From assembly GCF_900100335.1 (NCBI RefSeq), contig NZ_FNFE01000002.1, positions 682,001-746,000 of the forward strand: a stretch of 64,000 nt of DNA, given 5' to 3'. This DNA is from Natronorubrum texcoconense. Lineage in GTDB: Archaea > Halobacteriota > Halobacteria > Halobacteriales > Natrialbaceae. The number at the start of each line of letters is the position of its first letter. The stretch's first letter is position 1. The notes under the pieces were generated by a model that made no database searches, was not told where the DNA came from, and saw only the letters and a list, made by a program, of their open reading frames with translations. A program made the position numbers and the translations under genes. This document shows, piece after piece, positions 17,545 through 25,607 of this stretch.

Positions 17545-18144
17545 ATGCTGGTCACGCTCGAGGGATTGGACGGCAGCGGCAAAACGACGGTCTGGGAGGC
17601 CCTCCGGGAGTCCTACCCCGAGGCGACGTTCACCCGCGAACCGACGAACGACTCCTGGTACGGCGACGCCGTCTACCGATCGATCGGGGACGACGACGCC
17701 GACTCGCTCGCGGAACTGTTTCTCTACACCGCCGACCACGCCGACCACCTCTCGCGCGTGATCGAACCGGCGCTCGAGCGCGGCGACCTCGTCGTCTCCG
17801 ATCGCTACTCGGACTCCCGCTACGCGTACCAGGGGGCGACCCTCGAGTCGTACGACCGCCTCGAGGCCGACCCCCTCGAGTACGTCGTCGACGTCCACGA
17901 GCCGTTCACCATCGACCCCGACCTGACGATCTACCTCGATCTCGACCCAGAGACGGCCGCGGAGCGCGCGGGCGCGACGAACAAGTTCGAACATGCGGAC
18001 TACCTCGAGTCAGTGCGCGCGAACTACAAACGGTTACTCGAGCGTGATCCGGACCGGTTCGTTCGGGTGGATGCAACGCAGGAGCCGGAACGAGTGCTCG
18101 AGGCGGTCGAGGACGTGCTGGCCGATGTCGTTGCTGGCGAATAA
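17545..18144 (+). CDS. tmk: dTMP kinase (thymidylate kinase)
   Basis: A 199-residue P-loop kinase with GLDGSGKTT (residues 7-15), TREPTN and the DR(Y/F)-type [13 protein letters not shown] motif. These identify thymidylate kinase, which makes dTDP from dTMP and ATP in the cytoplasm. [13 protein letters not shown] forms the lid-side strand. The start at ATG 17545 lies about 30 bp after a TTACTAAG TATA-like box, typical for a leaderless or short-leader transcript. Length is normal for the family. Confidence 0.92.
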   Translation: MLVTLEGLDGSGKTTVWEALRESYPEATFTREPTNDSWYGDAVYRSIGDDDADSLAELFLYTADHADHLSRVIEPALERGDLVVSDRYSDSRYAYQGATLESYDRLEADPLEYVVDVHEPFTIDPDLTIYLDLDPETAAERAGATNKFEHADYLESVRANYKRLLERDPDRFVRVDATQEPERVLEAVEDVLADVVAGE

Positions 18145-18199
18145 CGGAACTGTTCAGCATAGAGAACGGGTTTGCTATCGGCCGATTAGTACAGGAAAC

Positions 18200-18415
18200 T
18201 CACTGACCGCAAGTGTAGAGATATTGTGAGAGCAGAAACACAAACGCGGTAGAAAAGAAGATTCCCAGTATTTCAATTGCTAACTCACCGATAGTCCAGT
18301 ACTGATACGAGAGAACAACAAATCCAGCGACTAGAGCCGCTGTGAACCCGTTTCTGTAGCTTTTCGCTTTATTAGCATCTAAATCAGAATCTAGAACGGT
18401 TTCAGCAATCCCCAT
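18200..18415 (-). CDS. Low-GC two-TM membrane protein, 71 aa
   Basis: A short AT-rich frame with two hydrophobic stretches, about residues 25-43 (FTAALVAGFVVLSYQYW) and 48-66 (IEILGIFFSTAFVFLLSQYL). ATG 18415 is used (MGIAETVLDSD); a TTG seven codons upstream is also in frame. Codon use (AAA, AAT, ATT, TTA) is unlike the neighbours, as in the small membrane protein at 10.6 kb. No family recognised. It lies next to a long non-coding hairpin region. Confidence 0.5.
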   Translation of the reverse strand: MGIAETVLDSDLDANKAKSYRNGFTAALVAGFVVLSYQYWTIGELAIEILGIFFSTAFVFLLSQYLYTCGQ

Positions 18416-18557
18416 CGGAGTATCTATGAATTCCAACCACTTTGTTAAAAAGTTTCTGACGCTCAGGTCGCAGTTGTAGTGAAGTCCCCTTCGATCTCTG
18501 AATGGATTCTATGGCCGGAAGCGCGACGCGAGCACCGCGAGAGGCGCGCGACCCAAT

Positions 18558-18631
18558 GGAAGATGCACAGCATCTTCCAAGCATCGCGGAAGGAAACCTT
18601 CCGCTCAACGGGGAAGGGCAGGCTATTGCCC
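18558..18631. repeat. Array of three tandem short-loop hairpins
   Basis: Stem GGAAGATGC with loop ACA and exact return arm (18558-18578). Then stem GCGGAAGG with loop AAA (18586-18604). Then GGGCA with a six-base loop and TGCCC (18616-18631). Two of the stems are perfect with three-base loops, the same design as the arrays at 35.8 and 48.7 kb. Confidence 0.7.
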
Positions 18632-18782
18632 AGAAAATCACCACGAGCGACCGTAGGGAGCGAGCGGGCCGACGACTGACCTGAAACGGAGTGAAGGGGA
18701 AGGAGGAGTGTCTTCGTGAGCGGAGCGAACGAAGGCTCGGAAGTCGCAGCCCGCGAACGAAGTGAGCAGGAACGTCTTCCGT

Positions 18783-18844
18783 TGCTTTTAATCGAATTTT
18801 TGCCGAGGGCGCGGCTCCGCCGCGCCCGCAGAGCAAAACTTCGT
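18783..18844 (-). terminator. 62-bp terminator-like repeat, copy 1 (loop TCC on + strand)
   Basis: Directly behind the stop of the RAM-domain gene. A perfect 9-bp GC stem, GGGCGCGGC / GCCGCGCCC (18807-18827), has a three-base loop and is flanked by A/T-rich runs (TTTTGC before, CAAAAATTCGATTAAAAGC after, minus strand). The copy at 20594-20655 is identical outside the loop. Confidence 0.65.
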
Positions 18845-18846
18845 TC

Positions 18847-19077
18847 TTAGTCCATCGCGATGTACGTCTGTGTGTCCTCGATGCCGTCGATACCCTGTAT
18901 CTGGGTTGCGGCGATCTCCTTGACCGCCGCGGGCGTCTCGACGCTGGCTTTCGCGATGATGTCGACGTCGCCGGCGACGATGTGAGCCGACTGGACGCCG
19001 TCGATCGATTCGATGCTGTCTCGGAGCCGATCCGCCTCGCCGGTGTTCGCCTTGACCATGATGAATGCTGTAACCAT
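18847..19077 (-). CDS. Stand-alone Lrp/AsnC ligand-binding (RAM) domain protein
   Basis: This 76-residue protein is a single RAM/ACT-like Lrp ligand-binding domain without a helix-turn-helix. Opening MVTAFIMVKANTGEAD, central AHIVAGDVDIIAK and end DTQTYIAMD are typical. Such domains bind small metabolites (often amino acids) and form oligomers. Its ATG overlaps the stop of the TrkA-type gene (ATGA, 19077-19079), so the two are translationally coupled, with the RAM protein second. A close paralog starts divergently at 19918. Together they suggest a ligand-sensing partner for the TrkA protein. Confidence 0.85.
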   Translation of the reverse strand: MVTAFIMVKANTGEADRLRDSIESIDGVQSAHIVAGDVDIIAKASVETPAAVKEIAATQIQGIDGIEDTQTYIAMD

Positions 19078-19796
19078 CAGTTGACACCTCCAGTACCCGA
19101 CGTCGCGTCCGAACCCGTGTTCGCGGCCGCCTGCGCTTCCGACTCGCCGACGAGCAGTTGGCGAACCTCGCTCAACACGCCGTAATCCGCGAGCACGACG
19201 AGCCGGTCACCGTCCTCGAGCGAAAGATCCTCGTCCGGTAGCCCGAGGTCCTGGTCGCGCTTGCCGAAGGCGAGCACGGTCGCGTTGGCGGGCAGTTGCA
19301 GTTCGCTGATCGTGTAGCCGTTGACTGGGGCCCCGTTCGTGATCGTGAGTTCGACGACCTGCAGGTGCGGCGCGATGTCCGCGATGGCGCGGATGGTGCC
19401 GCCCAGCAGGGCGTTTTTCGCGCCGATGGCGCCGAGCCGTTCGGGGTAGATCACCTCGTCGACCTCGTCGGCGTACTTGCGGTAGATCCCCTCGCGGTAG
19501 GCCTCGTCGATGCGCATGATCGTCCGACAGCCGTAGTGGTTGGCGATCATACACGCCGTAAAGTTGACGTTCAGGTCGCCGGTCAGCGCACCCAGCGCGT
19601 CGGCGTCGGCGATGCCGGCCTCCTCGAGGACGTCCTCCCGAGAGCCGTCACCCTCGACGACGGTGAACTCCTGGTTGCGGGCCCGACGAATCATCGCCTC
19701 GTCTCGTTCGATTACCGACACCTCGTGGCCCTCTTCTCGAAGAACGCGCGCCGTGCGCAGGCCAACTCGTCCTGCCCCGATGATCACGAACCGCAT
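19077..19796 (-). CDS. trkA: TrkA-type potassium uptake regulator
   Basis: The 239-residue cytoplasmic protein starts with a TrkA-N Rossmann domain (VIIGAGRVG, residues 4-12, with ERD after strand 2). It ends with a TrkA-C domain (VVELTITNGAPVNGYTISEL ... LEDGDRLVVLADY). It binds NAD(H) or nucleotides and gates Trk/Ktr potassium channels. No membrane subunit (TrkH) is adjacent. ATG 19796 (MRFVIIG) is the family start. It overlaps the downstream RAM gene by four bases. The C-terminal 25 residues are low-complexity Ala/Ser/Thr/Gly. Confidence 0.87.
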   Translation of the reverse strand: MRFVIIGAGRVGLRTARVLREEGHEVSVIERDEAMIRRARNQEFTVVEGDGSREDVLEEAGIADADALGALTGDLNVNFTACMIANHYGCRTIMRIDEAYREGIYRKYADEVDEVIYPERLGAIGAKNALLGGTIRAIADIAPHLQVVELTITNGAPVNGYTISELQLPANATVLAFGKRDQDLGLPDEDLSLEDGDRLVVLADYGVLSEVRQLLVGESEAQAAANTGSDATSGTGGVN

Positions 19797-19917
19797 GCAC
19801 TGGGGTACGCTTCCCCCCGGCAATAAGCTTGCGCCGATATACCATGCCAACCAGTCGAACAGTGTCGAAAATCGGGCAAAGGTTTTAGTCATGCGAAGAT
19901 GTACCACACCGTCGAGA

Positions 19918-20148
19918 ATGGTTCACGCGTTTATTATGATCAAGACGGCCGCCGGGAAGTCCGAGGGGCTTCTCGAGTCGATCCGGGACGTCGAGTCGGT
20001 CTCCGACGCCCACATCGTCGCGGGCACGTACGACATTATCGCGGAGATCGACGCACCCGAGGTGTACAACGTCCTTCAGGCCGTCTCCTCGGGCGTACAG
20101 GGGCTCGAGGGCGTGACGGATACGAAGACGTACATCGCGATGGACTAG
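19918..20148 (+). CDS. Stand-alone Lrp/AsnC ligand-binding (RAM) domain protein (paralog)
   Basis: A 76-residue RAM-only protein, MVHAFIMIKTAAGKSEGLLE ... HIVAGTYDIIAEID ... DTKTYIAMD, same length as the protein at 18847-19077 and clearly paralogous. It has no DNA-binding domain. It is divergent from trkA, with 121 bp between the starts, so one intergenic region may drive both. Its 3' end is followed by a GC hairpin and a repeat shared with the other two genes here. Heteromer formation with its paralog is an inference. Confidence 0.85.
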   Translation: MVHAFIMIKTAAGKSEGLLESIRDVESVSDAHIVAGTYDIIAEIDAPEVYNVLQAVSSGVQGLEGVTDTKTYIAMD

Positions 20149-20173
20149 AGACCAGCTTTTACGCTGCGGTCTG

Positions 20174-20209
20174 CCGCGCTGACGGCAGCAGAGCTGCCGC
20201 ACAGCGCGG
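20174..20209 (+). terminator. Interrupted GC hairpin behind the RAM gene
   Basis: An outer stem CCGCGCTG / CAGCGCGG encloses an inner stem CGGCAGC / GCTGCCG with a three-base AGA loop. It is followed by CCTCGGTAAAACC and ATCAAAAGC. It matches the layout of the 62-bp terminator element (GC stem, then CTCGGYAAAA and AAAAGC) although the stem sequence differs. Confidence 0.55.
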
Positions 20210-20512
20210 TGTCCCTCGGTAAAACCTGGATCAAAAGCACTCCTCCTTCCGTTCTCTCACTCCGTTCCGTCGTTCGCACACATCAGTCGTCGGCCCGCTC
20301 GCTCCCTACGGTCGCTCGCGGTCGATGAACGGGCGAGTGCCTGCCCTCCCCCGGGTCCTACGACGCTCGCGGTGCTCGCGTCGCACTCCCGGCCATCTGA
20401 ACGACTTGCAATCCGATCCCAGCAGAGGGCAAGCGGACGACGACCGATGAATCGTTCCACGAATGTTGCATCGGCGAGCGAGCGGTTTGAAAAACCCGAG
20501 CGTTGCCGTTCA

Positions 20513-20544
20513 CCGAGCGAAACGCGTGAGCGCGTTTCGCTCGG
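20513..20544. repeat. Perfect 14-bp stem, 4-base loop hairpin
   Basis: CCGAGCGAAACGCG, loop TGAG, then the exact reverse complement CGCGTTTCGCTCGG. It is the longest perfect stem I found in the window and lies between the two head-to-head trailer repeats. Confidence 0.7.
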
Positions 20545-20593
20545 GCCGACGACTGACTCGGAGCGAGTGAAACGAGCGCAGAGGAAGGAAGAG

Positions 20594-20655
20594 TGCTTTT
20601 AATCGAATTTTTGCCGAGGGCGCGGCGGAGCCGCGCCCGCAGAGCAAAACTTCGT
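20594..20655 (-). terminator. 62-bp terminator-like repeat, copy 2 (loop GGA on + strand)
   Basis: Identical in flanks and stem to 18783-18844, but the loop triplet between GGGCGCGGC and GCCGCGCCC is GGA instead of TCC (20618-20638). Like copy 1 it begins within two bases of the stop codon of the minus-strand gene it follows. Confidence 0.7.
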
Positions 20656-20656
20656 A

Positions 20657-21187
20657 CTACATCGGCATGCCGCCACTCTCTCCTTCGCTGGCCTGCTGGC
20701 CGCGGCTCTGGGCGTTCTCGAGCAGCGTCGCCGCCGCCCCCTGATACTCGTAGCCGGGGATGATCCCCTGCGCGTAGGTGCCCTCGACGTACTCGATGAG
20801 GGCCTTGGCGTCGTCGACGCCCTCGCCGGCGTCCCAGGCGACGTACTCGAGGGACACGGTGACGTCGGTCGCGTCGCGCTCGACGACCGGTTCGTCGTGC
20901 GTGCTCGTGTGGGCGACGGTGAAGACGTCCTCGAGGCGGCGCTCGAGCGTCTCGAGCCAGCCGTCTTCGACGACGGGAGCGACGGCTTCGCCCGCGACGG
21001 CGGCGTCGAGCGTCGGAAGCGTGACGGTGACGCGAAACTCTCCATCTCGCTTTCCCTCTGCATCGGTGGCAGTGACGGTCGCCTCGAAGACCGTCGTCGT
21101 GAGTTCGTAGCTGCCGTCGTCGGTAGTCGGTTCGAACGCGTCGTGCGACTCGAGTTCGCGGGCGACGGGCTCCGGAAGGGGGGTCAT
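20657..21187 (-). CDS. Haloarchaeal DUF5813-like protein
   Basis: A 176-residue acidic soluble protein, mostly beta-strand in the N-terminal two thirds (FRVTVTLPTLDA, VTVSLEYVAWD) with a helical C-terminal part (DDAKALIEYVEGTYAQGIIPGYEY). It ends in a Gln/Gly/Ser/Met tail. I match it from memory to DUF5813, whose function is unknown. ATG 21187 (MTPLPEPVARELESHDAF) is preferred to one seven codons upstream. It is followed by the 62-bp terminator-like repeat. Confidence 0.7.
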   Translation of the reverse strand: MTPLPEPVARELESHDAFEPTTDDGSYELTTTVFEATVTATDAEGKRDGEFRVTVTLPTLDAAVAGEAVAPVVEDGWLETLERRLEDVFTVAHTSTHDEPVVERDATDVTVSLEYVAWDAGEGVDDAKALIEYVEGTYAQGIIPGYEYQGAAATLLENAQSRGQQASEGESGGMPM

Positions 21188-21557
21188 TACCGAACACACG
21201 GGCGTCACGAAAAAGGGTGTTACGTTCCGACCCCAGATCGGACAACCGTTTCATCCTATTACACAGTTAAAACCGAAAAAACGCCCGACTGCAGCGGGAT
21301 CGTTTCACCGTCGTAGCCGACTGTTTCTGCGCAAAATGGGCTACATAACTACAACGGATATTGCCGTTTTTTGTCGGCATGAGTCTCGATAGACATGCTG
21401 CCGAACGACGCCGGTTCGCCCGCCTCCTCGGTATCGATGGCGAACTCGGGAGTGGGCTGCCGATCGGCACCCACTCGAGTGGAACCGCCGAGGGGGAACG
21501 CAACTGCGACCATCGCCGCGAGGCAGAACAGACCGGACGGAGCGACCGGCCCGAGCG
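21188..21557. other. Intergenic region without a supported gene
   Basis: About 370 bp between two minus-strand genes. Short frames exist on both strands but have no family character. The stretch 21250-21400 is AT-richer and should contain the promoter of the DUF5813 gene. I see no repeat or clear hairpin. Confidence 0.4.
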
Positions 21558-21947
21558 CTAGTCGAGCGCCCGCTCGCCGAGAAACGAGTTGAGCGCCGTT
21601 GCAACTTCTTCGAAATCCTTGACCGTCAGTCCGTCAGTCGTGACCAACACGCCCTCCCTGTCGTTGGTCACTCGGATCAGGAAGCCGTTGTCGAAGACCC
21701 GAATCGTGTAGTTGTAGTCGCCGAGCTCCGACCCTTCGTAGGCGGTCTGGGCCGTTTTGAAGCCGCGCCACTCGTGGCCGATAAAGGTCGACAGGTCAGC
21801 GTCGCGTTCCAGATCCTCACGAAGGTAGAGCTGCTGGTAATCGTCGCGGGTGAAATACGTCGCCGAGCGGAGGCTGTCGCCGATAGCCGTCCGACAGGTC
21901 GTGACGATCTGGTCTGACGCGTCGTCGGTAAGTAATCCAGTAGGCAT
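21558..21947 (-). CDS. Hypothetical haloarchaeal protein (DUF7522-like), 129 aa
   Basis: A 129-residue alpha/beta protein with no membrane segment. N-terminal helices (DDASDQIVTTCRTAIGDSLRSA) are followed by strands YTIRVFDNGFLIRVTND and GVLVTTDGLT, and a last helix. The pattern resembles small haloarchaeal regulators or sensors; I associate it weakly with DUF7522. ATG 21947 (MPTGLL) is chosen because the residues before it are arginine-rich and unlike a protein start. It is 85 bp downstream of the sulfhydrylase gene stop on the opposite side of that locus. Confidence 0.6.
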   Translation of the reverse strand: MPTGLLTDDASDQIVTTCRTAIGDSLRSATYFTRDDYQQLYLREDLERDADLSTFIGHEWRGFKTAQTAYEGSELGDYNYTIRVFDNGFLIRVTNDREGVLVTTDGLTVKDFEEVATALNSFLGERALD

Positions 21948-22032
21948 AACTGATGGATCGAACCCCCGAGACCTTAACCGCAGGGGCAATTGTCGATCAG
22001 TTGAGACGGAATCGCCCGCGGCGGTGTCGGTC

Positions 22033-23325
22033 TCAGACGGCGTCGATCGCCCGCTCGAGGTCCGCGATCACGTCCTCGACGTCCTCGATCCCGACCGAGA
22101 GCCGCACGAGGTCGTCGGTGGTGCCGCTCGCCAGTTTCTCCTCCTCGGTGAGCTGCTGGTGGGTCGTGCTCGCGGGGTGGATGATCAGCGTCTTCGCGTC
22201 GCCGACGTTCGCCAGCAGGCTCGCGAGGTCGACCTCGTTACAGACCGTCTCCGCGGCGTCGTAACCGCCCTCCAGTCCGAACGTGATCATGCCGCCGTAT
22301 CCCCCTTCGAGATACTCGCTCGCGTTTTCGTGGGTCTCGTGGCTCTCGAGGCCGGGATAGTTCACCCAGTCGACCGCGTCGTGGTCCTCGAGGAACTCGG
22401 CGACGGCCATCGCGTTCTCGCAGTGTTTTTCCATCCGCAGGGGGAGCGACTCGAGTTTCTGCAGTGTCGTCCAGGCGTCGAAGGGTGACTGCTGGTTGCC
22501 CAGGTCGCGCAGGCCGCGGGTTCTGGCGACGATGGAGAACGCCTGCTCGCCGAAGGTTTCGGAGAAGTTGACGCCGTGGTAGGCCGGATTCGGCTCCGTG
22601 ATTTCGGGGTAGTCGCCTTCCTCCCACGGGAACGAGCCGCCGTCGACCAGTATCCCGCCGACCGTCGACCCCGCGCCGTGGAGCCACTTCGTCGTCGAGT
22701 TCCAGACGAGGTCCGCGCCGTGCTCGAGCGGCCGGCAGAGGTACGGCGTCGCGAACGTGTTGTCGACGAACAGCGGTACGTTGTGCTCGTGTGCGATATC
22801 CGCGATGCGTTCGATGTCGGGCGTGACGAGCGCCGGGTTGCCGATCGTCTCGAGGTGGACGAACGCGGTGTCGTCGTCGATCGCTTCGTCGTACGCGTCG
22901 TAATCGAGGGTGTCGACGAATTTCGTCTCGATGCCGCGTTTCGCGACGGTGTGGGTGAGGTAGGTGTAGGTTCCGCCGTAGAGCGAGGAGGCGCTCACGA
23001 TGTTGTCCCCGACGTCCGCGAGGATGAACGTCGCCAGATCGAACGCGGCCATTCCCGAGGCCGTCGCGAGCGCGCCGACGCCGCCCTCGAGCGTCGCGAT
23101 GCGCTCCTCTAACATCGCGTTCGTCGGGTTCATAATCCGCGAGTAGATGTTCCCGAACTCCTCTAAGCCGAACAGCGCCGCGGCGTGATCGGTGTCGTCG
23201 AACTCGTAGGAGGTGGTCTGGTAGATCGGCGGGGCGCGCGCCCCCGTCGTCGGATCGGGTTCCTGGCCGGCGTGGATGCTGTCCGTGGCGAATCGGTGGT
23301 CGATGTCGTCGGAATCCTCACTCAT
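22033..23325 (-). CDS. metY: O-acetylhomoserine sulfhydrylase / aminocarboxypropyltransferase
   Basis: The 430-residue PLP enzyme belongs to the Cys/Met metabolism (gamma-family) group. PLP-lysine is K213 in [19 protein letters not shown] and DNTFATPY are also present. The opening [27 protein letters not shown] and the long C-terminal domain fit O-acetylhomoserine sulfhydrylase, making homocysteine from O-acetylhomoserine and sulfide. ATG 23325 ([10 protein letters not shown]) is taken, since the longer frame begins with non-conserved residues. A homoserine acetyltransferase is not in the window. Confidence 0.88.
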   Translation of the reverse strand: MSEDSDDIDHRFATDSIHAGQEPDPTTGARAPPIYQTTSYEFDDTDHAAALFGLEEFGNIYSRIMNPTNAMLEERIATLEGGVGALATASGMAAFDLATFILADVGDNIVSASSLYGGTYTYLTHTVAKRGIETKFVDTLDYDAYDEAIDDDTAFVHLETIGNPALVTPDIERIADIAHEHNVPLFVDNTFATPYLCRPLEHGADLVWNSTTKWLHGAGSTVGGILVDGGSFPWEEGDYPEITEPNPAYHGVNFSETFGEQAFSIVARTRGLRDLGNQQSPFDAWTTLQKLESLPLRMEKHCENAMAVAEFLEDHDAVDWVNYPGLESHETHENASEYLEGGYGGMITFGLEGGYDAAETVCNEVDLASLLANVGDAKTLIIHPASTTHQQLTEEEKLASGTTDDLVRLSVGIEDVEDVIADLERAIDAV

Positions 23326-23444
23326 GTGAGTACAGCCCACACAGCGAGTAGCAAAAGCCTTGGCGAAAATTGCCACGAGGGAGGAGTAGCGAGCCGGGGT
23401 TTCCGACGTGCTCGGCAAGTGAGCGGACGGGGGGTCCAGAACTG

Positions 23445-25028
23445 CTACTCGAGCAGCGGCTCGCCGGTCATCTCGGGTGGCTGCCGGACGCCGATCAACT
23501 CGAGCATGGTCGGTGCGATATCGGCGAGCGTGCCGCCCTCGCGGACCGCCCGACCGCCGTCGGTTCCATCGCTGGCAACGTAGACGAACGGCACGAGGTT
23601 GTACGTGTGTGCCGTGTGGGGATCCTCCTCGGTCCCCATATCGTCCGCGTTGCCGTGATCCGCAGTGATGAGGACGTGCGAGCCGGCGGCCTGAAGTGCA
23701 TCCGTGAGCCTGCCGAGTTCGGTATCGACTGCCTCGACGGCCTCGATGGCCGCCTCGTAGTCGCCCGTGTGGCCGACCATGTCGGGATTGGCGTAGTTGA
23801 GCACGAGCACGTCCGGGTCGTCTCCGTCGCGGATCGTTCCTCCCCGCTCGCTTTCTCGAGGCCCTCGCTCCGCTCGCGCCTCGCCTTCGATGGCCTCAAT
23901 CGCGGTGTCAGTGACCTCGGGCGCGCTCATCTCGGGCTGCAGGTCGTAGGTCGGTACGTCCGGACTCTCCACGATCTTGCGGATCTCGCCGTCGAACTCG
24001 ACCTCGCGGCCGCCGTTCAAGAAGTAGGTGACGTGGGCGTACTTCTCGGATTCGGCGATCCGAAGTTGGGTCTTGCCCGCGTCGGCGAGCACCTCGCCGA
24101 GCACCTGTTCGGGCTGGTTCGGCGGGTAGGCGATCGGGAGGTCGAACGTCTTGTCGTACTGGGTCAGCATGACGAGCTCCGTCTCCGGCGGGTCGGTCTC
24201 GAACTCGTCCGCCCAGTCCTCGGGACGGATGTCTGCGAGCAGTCGCGTGAGTTGACGGGCGCGGTCCGAGCGGAAGTTGAACCAGACGACCGAGTCACCG
24301 TCCTCGAGCGCCGGCTGATCCGCTATCACGGTCGGCTCGACGAACTCGTCCATCTCGTCGCGGTCGTAGGACGCCTCGACGGCTTCGACGGCCGAATCGG
24401 CGGTCCACTCGGCCTCGCGCTCGACGATGGCGTCGTAGGCGCGTTTCGTCCGGTCCCAGTTCTGGTCGCGGTCCATCGCGTAGTATCGGCCCGAAACGGT
24501 GGCCACGTCTCCCGTACCGTGTTCGTCGACGATGCCCTCGAGTTCGGCCAGGTACTCCCGCCCGCCCGTCGGCGACGTGTCCCGGCCGTCGGTGAAGGCG
24601 TGGGTGACGGCCTCGACGTCGCGGTCGGCCGCCAGCTCGATCAGCGCGTGGAGATGTTCCTGATCGGCGTGGACCCCCCCGTCGCTGACGAGGCCGAGGA
24701 AATGGACACGGCCCCCACTCTCTCGCGCGTGGTCGAAAGCCGTGTTGATCGCGTCGTTGTCCCGGAAGGAGCCGTCGGCGATCGAGTCCGAGATGCGCGT
24801 GTACTCCTGGTGGACCACGCGTCCAGCCCCGATATTGAGGTGGCCGACCTCGCTGTTGCCCATCTGACCGTCGGGGAGGCCGACGCGTCGACCCGCGACC
24901 TCGAGCGAGCCGTCGGCACCCGCCTCTGCGAGTCGATCAAAGTTCGGCGTTTCGGCTGCCTCGACGGCGTCTCTGCTCGTTCCGTCGCCGAGTCCCCACC
25001 CATCGAGGATGATCAGCGCTGCGTTCAT
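23445..25028 (-). CDS. gpmI: 2,3-bisphosphoglycerate-independent phosphoglycerate mutase
   Basis: A 527-residue enzyme of the alkaline phosphatase superfamily. ILDGWGLG holds the first metal Asp (D9), GNSEVGHLNIGAGR holds the phospho-Ser (S59), and ITADHGNADDM and HTAHTYNLVPF hold later metal ligands. It interconverts 2- and 3-phosphoglycerate with two metal ions. An acidic/arginine insertion before DPDVLVLNYANPDMVGHTG is haloarchaea-like. Length is normal. It starts at ATG 25028, divergent from the DCC protein gene. Confidence 0.93.
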   Translation of the reverse strand: MNAALIILDGWGLGDGTSRDAVEAAETPNFDRLAEAGADGSLEVAGRRVGLPDGQMGNSEVGHLNIGAGRVVHQEYTRISDSIADGSFRDNDAINTAFDHARESGGRVHFLGLVSDGGVHADQEHLHALIELAADRDVEAVTHAFTDGRDTSPTGGREYLAELEGIVDEHGTGDVATVSGRYYAMDRDQNWDRTKRAYDAIVEREAEWTADSAVEAVEASYDRDEMDEFVEPTVIADQPALEDGDSVVWFNFRSDRARQLTRLLADIRPEDWADEFETDPPETELVMLTQYDKTFDLPIAYPPNQPEQVLGEVLADAGKTQLRIAESEKYAHVTYFLNGGREVEFDGEIRKIVESPDVPTYDLQPEMSAPEVTDTAIEAIEGEARAERGPRESERGGTIRDGDDPDVLVLNYANPDMVGHTGDYEAAIEAVEAVDTELGRLTDALQAAGSHVLITADHGNADDMGTEEDPHTAHTYNLVPFVYVASDGTDGGRAVREGGTLADIAPTMLELIGVRQPPEMTGEPLLE

Positions 25029-25169
25029 GTGCGACGGGTCATCTGCGTTCCGTAATTAGCTGTCGTTGTCGCACGAACGGGCGCGGCGTGACGACCGAAC
25101 CCACTCCCGGCTCGAATCGGGGGCAACCGGAACGCTGAATTGTCGCTCCCCCCAACCCTCTCGTATCCG

Positions 25170-25586
25170 ATGGGCACAGATATCCCGGAGGACGACCCGA
25201 TTATCCTCTTCGACGGCGTCTGCAACCTCTGTCACGGCTTCGTGCAGTTCGTCGTTCCCCGAGACACGGAGGGCCAGTTCCACTTCGCGTCCCTGCAGTC
25301 CGACGTCGGACAGCAGTTGCTCGCCGATCACGGACTCGAGGGACACGACCTCGACTCCGTCGTCCTGATCGAGGGCGGCGAGACCTACGTGAAATCCGGC
25401 GCGGTGATCCGAATCGCCAGCCTGCTGGGCGGCGTCTACCGCCTCCTCGGGCCCACGCGATACCTCCCGCGGCGACTGCGCGACTGGGCGTACGACCTCG
25501 TCGCCGAACACCGCTATCGGCTCTTCGGCCAGAAAGAGCAGTGCATGATGCCGACGGGGAACGTCCAGGAGCGGTTTCTCGAGTAA
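25170..25586 (+). CDS. Thiol-disulfide oxidoreductase-like DCC family protein
   Basis: The 138-residue protein starts with the DCC signature: ILFDGVCNLCHGFVQF, with C-x2-C right after the Asp-Gly-Val (DxxCxxC). The family (DUF393) is predicted to be a thioredoxin-like thiol oxidoreductase. ATG 25170 (MGTDIPEDD) fits family start sites. A C-terminal KEQCMMPT adds a third cysteine. It lies between gpmI and a Tat-exported protein; the substrate is unknown. Confidence 0.85.
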   Translation: MGTDIPEDDPIILFDGVCNLCHGFVQFVVPRDTEGQFHFASLQSDVGQQLLADHGLEGHDLDSVVLIEGGETYVKSGAVIRIASLLGGVYRLLGPTRYLPRRLRDWAYDLVAEHRYRLFGQKEQCMMPTGNVQERFLE

Positions 25587-25607
25587 GCTTCCGGCGAGCG
25601 TCGGCCG

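Larger units (their letters stand above)
18416..18846. repeat. Non-coding hairpin-rich region after the RAM-domain gene
   Basis: About 430 bp with no gene. Read on the minus strand from 18846 it contains a 62-bp terminator-like element, then segments (CACTCCTCCTTCC, CAGTCGTCGGCCCGCTCG, GCGGTGCTCGCGTCGC) that recur after two neighbouring genes at 20.2-20.7 kb. At the far end are three tandem short-loop hairpins. It looks like a compound intergenic repeat, not a decayed gene. Confidence 0.65.
20149..20593. repeat. Non-coding repeat region between RAM gene and DUF5813 gene
   Basis: Together with the adjoining terminator element, about 500 bp without a gene lie between convergent genes. It contains a trailer hairpin (20174-20209), the shared string AAAAGCACTCCTCCTTCC, the shared CAGTCGTCGGCCCGCTCG block in plus orientation, and near the other end the same GGCCGACGACTGAC block in reverse orientation. 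The two trailers therefore meet head to head. A 14-bp perfect hairpin sits between them. Confidence 0.6.

Noticed and set aside
18500-18780. Decayed gene or pseudogene in the hairpin region
   Set aside because: No translated fragment keeps family likeness, while repeat blocks and hairpins explain the sequence better.
21341-21561. Short frames on both strands between the DUF5813 and DUF7522-like genes
   Set aside because: Arg/Ser/Gly-rich products without acidic bias; they look like frame shadows of non-coding GC-rich sequence.
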